A stretch of DNA of 39,724 nucleotides. Source: JAXMHQ01 sp046346665. GTDB taxonomy: Bacteria; Verrucomicrobiota; Verrucomicrobiia; Limisphaerales; JAXMHQ01. Under the pieces are notes generated by a model, which saw only the letters and a program-made list of their open reading frames with translations, did no database searches and was not told the DNA's origin. Positions 25,748-32,225 of the stretch are shown piece by piece; position 1 is the stretch's first letter, and every line of letters starts with the position of its first letter. Both the position numbers and the translations under genes were made by a program. Where the stretch lies: contig JAXMHQ010000042.1 of NCBI GenBank assembly GCA_046346665.1, forward strand, positions 1 through 39,724, read 5' to 3'.

Positions 25748-26659
25748 ATGACCGAACGCACGCTGACGCTGGGCCATTCGCCGGATCCCGACGACGCCTT
25801 CATGTTCTACGGCCTCGCCAAGGGCCTGATCCCCACGCCGGGATTCCGTTTCGAACACATTTTGCAGGACATCCAAACCCTGAACGAACGCGCCACCCGT
25901 GGCGAACTCGACATCTCGGCCGTCAGCATCCACGCCTACGCCTACGTCAGCAGCCAATACGCCCTCCTGCCCAGCGGCGCCAGCATGGGCGACGGCTATG
26001 GACCCATGCTCGTCGCCAAACGACCCATGTCCCGAGACGAAATCGCCCGCAGCCGCATCGCCATCCCCGGCAAAATGACCAGCGCCTTCCTCGCCCTCCA
26101 GCTCTGGCTCGGCGAACCTGCCACCTGCCACCTGCCACCTGCCACCTGCCACCTGCCACCTGCCACCCGCAACCCGAAACCTGCAACTTGTAACTTCATC
26201 GTCGTGCCATTCGACCAGATCTTTGAAACCGTAAAATCCGGCGCGGCCGACGTCGGCCTCATCATCCATGAAGGCCAGCTCACCTACAAAAACGAGGGAC
26301 TCGTCGTCTGCGAAGATCTCGGCGTCTGGTGGGGACGCGAGAACGACGGGCTCCCGCTGCCCCTCGGCGGAAACGTCATTCACAAGCGATTCGACCCCGC
26401 CACGCGCAAACAGATCTCGGACATTCTCACCGCCAGCATCCGGTTCAGCCTCGATCACCGCCCCGAAGCCGTGCAGCACGCGCTCCAATACGCGCGCGAC
26501 ATGGGACGCGACCTCGCCGACCGCTTCGTCGGCATGTACGTCAACCACTGGACCCTCGACTACGGCGACCGCGGCCGCGAATCCATCCGCCTTTTCCTCG
26601 GCCGCGGCTTCGAGCGCGGCCTGCTGCCGCACCGCCAGGAGCTTGAATTTGTGACCTGA
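25748..26659 (+). CDS. mqnD: 1,4-dihydroxy-6-naphthoate synthase with repeat-encoded insertion
   Basis: MqnD converts cyclic dehypoxanthinyl futalosine to 1,4-dihydroxy-6-naphthoate in the futalosine route to menaquinone. The start ATG at 25748 gives MTERTLTLGHSPDPDDAFMF, the family entry motif. Further motifs are QTLNERATRGELDISAVSIH, LLPSGASMGDGYGPMLV and the catalytic His in GLIIHEGQLTY (H174; about H148 without the insertion). At 303 residues it is some 26 longer than usual. The excess is P124-N149, made of PATCHLP-type 7-residue repeats encoded by 11 tandem heptamers. The stop codon lies in a 14-bp perfect hairpin. Whether the protein still works is unknown, but the rest is intact. MqnA could be confused with it, but the SxHA-like region fits MqnD. 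Confidence 0.88.
   Translation: MTERTLTLGHSPDPDDAFMFYGLAKGLIPTPGFRFEHILQDIQTLNERATRGELDISAVSIHAYAYVSSQYALLPSGASMGDGYGPMLVAKRPMSRDEIARSRIAIPGKMTSAFLALQLWLGEPATCHLPPATCHLPPATRNPKPATCNFIVVPFDQIFETVKSGAADVGLIIHEGQLTYKNEGLVVCEDLGVWWGRENDGLPLPLGGNVIHKRFDPATRKQISDILTASIRFSLDHRPEAVQHALQYARDMGRDLADRFVGMYVNHWTLDYGDRGRESIRLFLGRGFERGLLPHRQELEFVT
26117..26193. repeat. Eleven tandem heptamers in frame inside mqnD
   Basis: Seven CCTGCCA units are followed by CCCGCAA, CCCGAAA, CCTGCAA and CTTGTAA. The 77-bp run codes for PATCHLP, PATCHLP, PATRNPK, PATCN. The seven identical units suggest recent expansion by slippage, and the degenerate units look older. The same CCTGCAA heptamer starts the GH105 gene. Confidence 0.9.
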
Positions 26660-26675
26660 TCCAGGTCACAAATTC
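26645..26675 (+). terminator. 14-bp perfect hairpin across the mqnD stop codon
   Basis: GAATTTGTGACCTG (26645-26658) pairs exactly with CAGGTCACAAATTC (26662-26675) around ATC. The mqnD stop TGA (26657-26659) is part of the stem and loop. No U-run follows, so termination is uncertain; it may be another palindromic repeat that recoded the C-terminus (ELEFVT). Confidence 0.5.
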
Positions 26676-26751
26676 CAATAGCCAATGGCCAATAGCCGAT
26701 AGCCAACACTCACGCGCTCCCGCCCCTCGGCTATTTGCTATTGGCCACTAG

Positions 26752-28068
26752 TGTCCGGTTAAATTTTTGCTGACCACTGTTTTCTCCTTTAATGACAGAA
26801 TCATCCTAAGGGTCGACCAATTTTTCGATTTCATTTTCGAAGGGCTATTTCACAGGTTTTGGAGCCGTATGACAAACGGCCAACCAACCTATGAACGAAG
26901 GCCGGACCGTTTTCTCTCAGCTTCTAGATCACCTTCCAAAATACGAGTTCGACAAGTGCGTGGAGCGTTATCAAGGCAACTTCCATGTCCGCACGCTTCC
27001 CACGTACGAACAGTTCCTCGTCATGGCTTTTGCCCAACTGACCTGGCGGGAGAGCCTGCGAGATATCGAGACCTGCTTGCGGGCTTTGGGATCCAGACTC
27101 TATCACAGCGGCATCCGCAAAGCTCCCGCTCGCAGCACGCTCGCCGATGCGAACGAGAAGCGGGATTGGCGCATTTTCGCTGATTTTGCCCATGTGCTGA
27201 TCGGTCAGACTGCCGACCTCTACGTCGGCGAAGCTTTCGGTGCCGAAGTGCTGGCCGCCGCCTATGCACTGGACTCTACAACGATCAATTTGTCCTTATC
27301 GATTTTCCCTTGGGCCAAGTATCAACCCTACTCGGCCGGGGTCAAATTGCATACCTTGTTGGCCCTTCGCGGCAACTACCCAACCGTTGTCATTATTACT
27401 CCAAGTCGCGTCCACGATGTGAACAGCATGGATTGGTTGGCTTACGAACCCGGTTCCTTTTACATCTTTGATCGCGGCTATTGGGACTTTGCCCGATGGC
27501 ACCGAATCCATCAAAGTGGCGCCTTCTTCGTCACACGTGCTCGTGCCAGTTTTCGCGCTCGACGACTCTACTCCCGCCCTGTCGACAAAGCCCTCGGGCT
27601 ACGTTTCGATCAGACCGTGGTGATGACTGAGTTTTACCCCAAAAAGGACTATCCAGAGCCCTTGCGACGCATTGGCTTCGTTGATCCAGTGACCGGAAAA
27701 GCTCTCATCTTCTTAACCAACAACTTTACTCTGACGGCCCTGACCATCGCACAGCTTTATCGCTGTCGATGGCAAGTCGAGCTGTTCTTCAAATGGTTGA
27801 AGCAACACCTGCGCATAAAAGCCTTTTACGGGACCTCAGATAATGCTGTGCGTACTCAGATCTGGATTGCCATCTCCATCTATCTCCTTGTGGCCATCCT
27901 CAAAAAGCGCCTTCGCTTGGATCCTAGCCCCTACACTTTATTACAGATTATGAGCCTGACGCTTTTCGAGAAAATGCCCATTTTACAGGCGCTTTCTCAA
28001 ACATCGCAGCTAAATGAATCTACCCACCTTCAAAATCAGCAATGTTTGCCAGGCTTTTTAACCGGACA
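26752..28068 (+). mobile_element. IS4-family insertion sequence, 1317 bp, complete
   Basis: The terminal inverted repeats begin TGTCCGGTTAAA at both ends (26752 and, inverted, ending 28068), about 12 bp. A 4-bp direct repeat CTAG flanks it (26748-26751 and 28069-28072). The rejoined target would be the palindrome GCCACTAGTGGC. It carries one transposase gene. The element is less GC-rich than the rest of the window, which fits acquisition from elsewhere. Intact ends and gene suggest it may still be active. Confidence 0.92.
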
Positions 28069-28072
28069 CTAG
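26891..28072 (+). CDS. IS4-family DDE transposase (DUF4372 type)
   Basis: This enzyme cuts and joins the ends of the surrounding IS element. The 393-residue protein has the DUF4372-like N-terminal domain (GRTVFSQLLDHLPKYEFDKC ... SLRDIETCLRAL). The catalytic triad is D128 (AYALDSTT), D194 (IFDRGYWDF) and E297 in the YREK signature YRCRWQVELFFKWLK (Y290, R293, E297, K304). All residues are intact. The reading frame runs right through the terminal repeat. Its stop TAG (28070-28072) is the last three bases of the flanking CTAG target duplication, so the element itself has no stop. Confidence 0.95.
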   Translation: MNEGRTVFSQLLDHLPKYEFDKCVERYQGNFHVRTLPTYEQFLVMAFAQLTWRESLRDIETCLRALGSRLYHSGIRKAPARSTLADANEKRDWRIFADFAHVLIGQTADLYVGEAFGAEVLAAAYALDSTTINLSLSIFPWAKYQPYSAGVKLHTLLALRGNYPTVVIITPSRVHDVNSMDWLAYEPGSFYIFDRGYWDFARWHRIHQSGAFFVTRARASFRARRLYSRPVDKALGLRFDQTVVMTEFYPKKDYPEPLRRIGFVDPVTGKALIFLTNNFTLTALTIAQLYRCRWQVELFFKWLKQHLRIKAFYGTSDNAVRTQIWIAISIYLLVAILKKRLRLDPSPYTLLQIMSLTLFEKMPILQALSQTSQLNESTHLQNQQCLPGFLTGH

Positions 28073-28123
28073 TGGCTATTGGCTATTGGCTATCCGGCCG
28101 GAGGCCGGTAGAGTTCGCGCCGC

Positions 28124-30190
28124 ATGCTGAATCTTGGTTCGCTCAACCCGCAACAGCGCCTCGCCGTCGAGACGCTGAACGGCCCCGTTCTGATCCTCGC
28201 CGGCGCCGGAACGGGCAAGACCCGCGTGATCACTTTCCGCATCGCCCACATGGTCGAACGCGGCATCGCCCCCGCCCACATCCTCGGCGTCACGTTCACC
28301 AACAAGGCCGCCCGCGAAATGCAGGAACGCGTCCGTAAACTCCTTCCAAAAACGGTCGAGAGTCGAGCGTCGAGCGTCGAGCGCCAGCCCGGCTCTCGCC
28401 CCTCGACGCTCGACTCTCGACCGACCATTTGCACCTTCCACTCCCTTTGCGTCCGGATTCTCCGCCAACACATCGAAAAACTCGGATACAAGCGCAACTT
28501 CGTCATCTTCGACGAATCGGAACAGCTCGGCGCCATCAAGAAGATCCTCGCCCAGATTTCCGCCAAGGGCGAAAAAACCGACCCGGCCGCAATCCTGGCG
28601 ATGCTGAGCAAATTCAAGAACGGCGGAGAACGGGCCTCCGTGTTCGCCGACGAAAGCGTTCGAGCCCTCGCCGAACATATCCGCAAACGCTACGAATCCG
28701 CCCTGCACGCCTGCAACGCCGTCGATTTCGACGACCTCATCCTGCTCACGCTCCGCCTTTTCAAGGAACATCCCGACGCCCTGCGCGCCTGCCGCGAAAA
28801 ATATCGCTACGTCATGGTGGACGAATACCAGGACACGAACGCCGCGCAATTCCAACTCGTGCACGCGCTCACGTGCGAGCACCGCAACCTCTGCGTCGTC
28901 GGCGACGATGACCAGAGCATCTACGGCTGGCGCGGCGCCGAAATCTCGAACCTGCTCGACATGGAAAAACATTTCGGCGAGGTCAAGGTCATCAAGCTCG
29001 AGCAGAATTACCGGTCCACCAACACCATCCTCCGAGCCGCCAACGCCGTCATCAAAAACAACCTCCGCCGCCGCGGCAAACAACTCTGGTCCCAGAACGG
29101 CGACGGCCCGCGCATCGGCCTCCAGGCCTTCGACGACGAGGAGGAGGAAGCGCGCACCGTGGTGGAGATGATCGAGTATCACCGCCTCGGACGCCGCGTG
29201 CCCTGGGGCGACAACGCCATCCTCTTCCGCACCAACCAGCAGTCGCGCCCGCTCGAAACCGCCCTCCGCCAGGCCGGCGTCCGCTACCACCTCATCGGCG
29301 GACAAAGCTTCTTCGACCGGCGCGAAATCCGCGATTTTCTCGCCTACCTCAAGACCTTCCTCAACCCGCACGACGACGTCAGCCTGCTCCGCATCGCCAA
29401 CACCCCCGCGCGCGGCCTCAGCGACGTCACCATGGAACGGCTCCTCGCCGCCAGCCACGAACGCAAGGGCTCCGTCTTCGCCGCCATGAAAAATCCCGCG
29501 GTCACCACCACCTTCCAGTCCCGCACCCGCGAATGCATCGAAGCCTTCGTCGCATTCATCGAACGCACCCGAGCCGCGCTCGACTCCCAGGGCCGCTCTC
29601 TCGAATCCTGGGCCAATCATTTCCTCGACGAAACCGGCTATTTCAACGAACTCCGACGCCAGGAGAAAACCGCCGATGCAGCCGAAAACCGCATCCGCAA
29701 TCTAAAGGAATTGATCTCCACGATGGACGATTCGATGCCTGCCGGCGGCAGTGCCGCCGAAGGGGTTCACGCCTTTCTCGAAGACATCACGCTCGACACC
29801 GAACGCGAGGAGGAGGACGAGAAGCCCGGCGACGCCGTCACGCTGATCACGATGCACAGTTGCAAGGGACTCGAGTTCCCGCATGTCTATATCGTCGGCC
29901 TCGAAGACGGCCTGCTGCCGCATGCGCGGTCCAAGGTGGAGGGCACGATGGACGAGGAACGCCGGCTCTTCTACGTCGCCATCACGCGCGCCAAACAATC
30001 CCTGGTGATCAGCCACTGCGGCGGCCGGAGGAAATACGGGCAGGTCATGCCGTGCCATCCGTCGCCGTTCCTGAAGGAACTCCCGCCCGAACTGGTCGAG
30101 GACGCCGAGGAAAAAGGCAAGCAACCCGTCAAACCCGAGACCGGCAAAAGCCGCTTCGACGCCATGCGCGCCGGGTTGGACGCAATCTGA
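28124..30190 (+). CDS. UvrD/PcrA/Rep-family superfamily 1 DNA helicase with repeat-encoded insertion
   Basis: This is an ATP-dependent 3'-5' helicase of the repair/replication-restart type. The 688-residue sequence has the Q motif LNPQQRLAVE, Walker A LAGAGTGKTR (27-33), motif Ia GVTFTNKAAREM, TFHSLCVRIL, Walker B MVDEYQDTN, GDDDQSIYGWRGAE (motif III), NYRSTNTIL (IV), VTLITMHSCKGLEFPHVY (V) and RRLFYVAITRAK (VI). Between KLLP and TICTFHS sits a 23-25 residue insert (about 77-99, VESRASSVERQPGSRPSTLD...). It is encoded by a GTCGAG heptamer dyad of exactly 69 bp, so the frame is kept. The C-terminal RNA-polymerase-binding region of PcrA is short or absent. PcrA, UvrD and Rep cannot be told apart here. 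Confidence 0.93.
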   Translation: MLNLGSLNPQQRLAVETLNGPVLILAGAGTGKTRVITFRIAHMVERGIAPAHILGVTFTNKAAREMQERVRKLLPKTVESRASSVERQPGSRPSTLDSRPTICTFHSLCVRILRQHIEKLGYKRNFVIFDESEQLGAIKKILAQISAKGEKTDPAAILAMLSKFKNGGERASVFADESVRALAEHIRKRYESALHACNAVDFDDLILLTLRLFKEHPDALRACREKYRYVMVDEYQDTNAAQFQLVHALTCEHRNLCVVGDDDQSIYGWRGAEISNLLDMEKHFGEVKVIKLEQNYRSTNTILRAANAVIKNNLRRRGKQLWSQNGDGPRIGLQAFDDEEEEARTVVEMIEYHRLGRRVPWGDNAILFRTNQQSRPLETALRQAGVRYHLIGGQSFFDRREIRDFLAYLKTFLNPHDDVSLLRIANTPARGLSDVTMERLLAASHERKGSVFAAMKNPAVTTTFQSRTRECIEAFVAFIERTRAALDSQGRSLESWANHFLDETGYFNELRRQEKTADAAENRIRNLKELISTMDDSMPAGGSAAEGVHAFLEDITLDTEREEEDEKPGDAVTLITMHSCKGLEFPHVYIVGLEDGLLPHARSKVEGTMDEERRLFYVAITRAKQSLVISHCGGRRKYGQVMPCHPSPFLKELPPELVEDAEEKGKQPVKPETGKSRFDAMRAGLDAI
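28354..28422. repeat. GGTCGAG-type heptamer dyad inside the helicase gene
   Basis: The left arm (28354-28385) has four heptamers (GGTCGAG, AGTCGAG, CGTCGAG, CGTCGAG). The right arm (28391-28422) is nearly the exact inverse, and the spacer is only about 5-6 nt. The length of 69 bp is a multiple of three. It is the same family as 25622-25711, 2.6 kb away, with a shared left junction. Confidence 0.9.
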
Positions 30191-30194
30191 GTTA

Positions 30195-30272
30195 GCCACA
30201 GAGACACAGAGCTCTCTGAGATTTCAACCAACCCCGGCAATTGTCCCTCTGTGCTCTCTGTGCCTCTGTGGC
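30195..30272. repeat. CACAGAG-type dyad between convergent genes
   Basis: GCCACAGAGACACAGAG (30195-30211) faces an inverse arm, CTCTGTG units ending TGTGGC (about 30247-30272). It fills the 86-nt gap between the helicase and GH5 stops and could fold on either transcript, possibly acting as a two-way transcript end. Confidence 0.8.
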
Positions 30273-30276
30273 AAGA

Positions 30277-31758
30277 TTAGCGGCCTTCCACGCGGAGCAC
30301 CCCGGAATACGCCGTCTCGCCCCCGGCATTCACTCCCTTGATCCTGTAATACCAGGTATGGTTAGGCGACGCCGCCTCGTCGTACCACAACAGCATCGGC
30401 CGTGAATCCGCCCGTTCCTCCACCGCCTTCGCATCCGCGGCGATCGAATCCTGCAACCCCGTCGCCGCCACCGTCCACGGACCCTCCGCGGAGGCCGACC
30501 GTTCGATCGTGTAAAACGCCGCGCCCGTGGACCCGCGCCAGAGAAATCCGCCGTCCCGATGCATCAGCACCGGCGGCGGCGACGGGGGTTCGATCGCGGG
30601 GAGCGGCTCGCCGCGCAACGCGAACGCCTGCGACCGCAGCAAGTCCAGCAGGCGCGTCTCCTCGTACGCCGATCCCGCGGCGAATCCCGGATAATGATAC
30701 GAATTCACCGGCGTCCCGCCTTCGTTGTGATAGTACCAGCCGCCATCCCGGCGATGCCCCCGGATGCTCCACAGCAATCCGCCGGCGATGCCGTCCTCCC
30801 GGATCACGTTCATCAGGTTGCGAATGTTCTCCGTGGTCGCCAGGCCGAATTCGTCCACCACCAGCGGCTTCTTCCCGCGCGTCTCCGCGCGCTGCTGGCG
30901 CGCCAGCAACGCCAGGTTCGTCTCCGCCCCCGTCAACCGGTTCCAATACTCGTAAAGATGCGTGCTGATCAGGTCGATGTCGGGCGACGCAATAAACGCC
31001 TTCGTATCGCCGCCGCCCGCCTCGGCGATCAAATGGTTCGGATCGATCCGCCGGAGATAGGCCCCCATCTCAAGCTGCCAGGCGGTGATTTTGGGTTCGT
31101 ATTCCGCGTAGGATAATTTGCGGTCCCACGGGTAGCTGCCGAATTCATTCCCAAACTGCCAGGCCAGCAACGCCGGTTCGTCGCGATACCGCAGCCCGTT
31201 GACCGTGTTCGTCCGGTTCACCAGGTAGTCCAGCAACGCCCGGTATTCCGCCTTCAACGCCGGGTCGGTCCAGAAATTCGTCCCCGCCCTGCCGCTCAAC
31301 GCCGAGAATTCATCGATCCCCCGGATCCCGCCGAAAGTTTGCGACGCGAGGATCGGGATGATGATGCGCACGTCGTATTCGTGGCACAGCGCGAGCACGC
31401 GGTCCAGGCAGCGAAACGCCTCTTCGTTGTACTGGCGCGGGCCGGTGAGATACACCGGCATGCCCTTGTCCGCCGGACAATAAACCGAGAGCGAAAACGT
31501 CCGCGTCGCCCGCGCCCCCAGCCGGTGCAGCGCGCCCAGGATGTCGCGGATCTCGTATTCGTCCGGGAACCGGTTACCGGCCCCGGGCAGGATCTGGGAT
31601 TCGTTCGCCTGGATATTCGGCGCCGCCAGCCCGAGAAACCGGTAAGGCTTGCCGCCTTCGAACAAGGCATCGCCCCGCCGCTGAATGATGGGCCAGTCGG
31701 CCGCCGCCGCGAAGCGAACAGACAGGAGAAGAAAAGCCAGGATGAATAGGCGCCGCAT
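30277..31758 (-). CDS. Secreted glycoside hydrolase, GH5-like (cellulase/mannanase fold)
   Basis: The start at 31758 (MRRLFILAFLLLSVRFAAAADW) gives a clean signal peptide and 493 residues; an ATG two codons upstream is also possible. The TIM-barrel part (about 25-385) has the acid/base Glu in LAWQFGNEFGS (E205) and the nucleophile in KPLVVDEFGLA (E303), the spacing and motifs of clan GH-A family 5. A C-terminal fibronectin III-like beta module follows (about 390-493: FYTIERSASAEGPWTVAATG ... YYRIKGVNAGGETAYSG). The likely substrate is a beta-mannan or beta-glucan, by analogy with mannan endo-1,4-beta-mannosidases. It is not clustered with other carbohydrate genes. Confidence 0.88.
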   Translation of the reverse strand: MRRLFILAFLLLSVRFAAAADWPIIQRRGDALFEGGKPYRFLGLAAPNIQANESQILPGAGNRFPDEYEIRDILGALHRLGARATRTFSLSVYCPADKGMPVYLTGPRQYNEEAFRCLDRVLALCHEYDVRIIIPILASQTFGGIRGIDEFSALSGRAGTNFWTDPALKAEYRALLDYLVNRTNTVNGLRYRDEPALLAWQFGNEFGSYPWDRKLSYAEYEPKITAWQLEMGAYLRRIDPNHLIAEAGGGDTKAFIASPDIDLISTHLYEYWNRLTGAETNLALLARQQRAETRGKKPLVVDEFGLATTENIRNLMNVIREDGIAGGLLWSIRGHRRDGGWYYHNEGGTPVNSYHYPGFAAGSAYEETRLLDLLRSQAFALRGEPLPAIEPPSPPPVLMHRDGGFLWRGSTGAAFYTIERSASAEGPWTVAATGLQDSIAADAKAVEERADSRPMLLWYDEAASPNHTWYYRIKGVNAGGETAYSGVLRVEGR

Positions 31759-31811
31759 GCTCATGGCCGGGAGAATACAAACCCTGTCAAAGAACATGAA
31801 GGGATTATTTC

Positions 31812-31942
31812 ACCACGAAGACACGAAGAACGCGAAGAAAACCGGCTGGGGGAACCTGCCCGAAATCGGGGCGTCCCTGCCAACCAGATCGCCCGACCCA
31901 CTCCCCCAAAATCAACTTCGTGCTCCTCGTATCTTCGTGGTT
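31812..31942. repeat. CACGAAG-type dyad
   Basis: The left arm (31812-31840) has CACGAAGA-like units. The right arm (31915-31942) has the inverted CTTCGTG units. The central part is GC-rich. It lies upstream of the GH5 gene. A single arm of the same type (CTTCGTGCACTTCGTGGTT) occurs at about 32139-32157, between the tRNA-Thr and the PQQ gene. Confidence 0.8.
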
Positions 31943-32024
31943 ACAACCGTTCCAATCATTTTCCTCAGTGGTTAAAAAACTTGTGGCGGATTTTGCTGCT
32001 GGGGTATCTTGTGCCCCTGCCTGC

Positions 32025-32099
32025 GCCAGCTTAGCTCAGTGGTAGAGCAACGGTTTTGTAAACCGTCGGTCGTCGGTTCAAATCCGACAGCTGGCTCCA
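32025..32099 (+). tRNA. tRNA-Thr (anticodon UGU)
   Basis: The acceptor GCCAGCT pairs with AGCTGGC, followed by T and encoded CCA (32097-32099). The anticodon arm ACGGTTTTGTAAACCGT has anticodon TGT. The D-loop is TAGCTCAGTGGTAGAGC and the T-arm is TCGGTTCAAATCCGA. Length is 75 nt. It complements the tRNA-Thr(GGU) at 7896. Confidence 0.97.
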
Positions 32100-32225
32100 T
32101 TCAGTGCGGAATGTGCGCCCGTAAGAAAACCTCTGCGCTCTTCGTGCACTTCGTGGTTGAAAGACCTTCCGCACCTTGCCTGAAATTCTTGCCCGCAACC
32201 GTCATTAGCGTGCATCATTGTCTTA

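Larger units (their letters stand above)
26675..28094. repeat. CCAATAG-type heptamer dyad, split by the IS element
   Basis: The left arm (26675-26709) has five heptamers (CCAATAG, CCAATGG, CCAATAG, CCGATAG, CCAACAC). The right arm begins with GGCTATT/TGCTATT units (26729-26742) and is interrupted at the CTAG at 26748. It resumes with three GGCTAT-type units (28074-28094) beyond the insertion sequence. Without the IS the element would be about 100 bp long. Confidence 0.8.

Noticed and set aside
26117..26193. Possible CRISPR or minisatellite array
   Set aside because: Units are 7 bp without spacers and lie in frame in mqnD; no cas genes are in the window.
25418..26632. 405-codon upstream extension of the metalloprotease frame
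   Set aside because: It runs antisense through mqnD and two repeats; the signal peptide starts exactly at the ATG at 25417.
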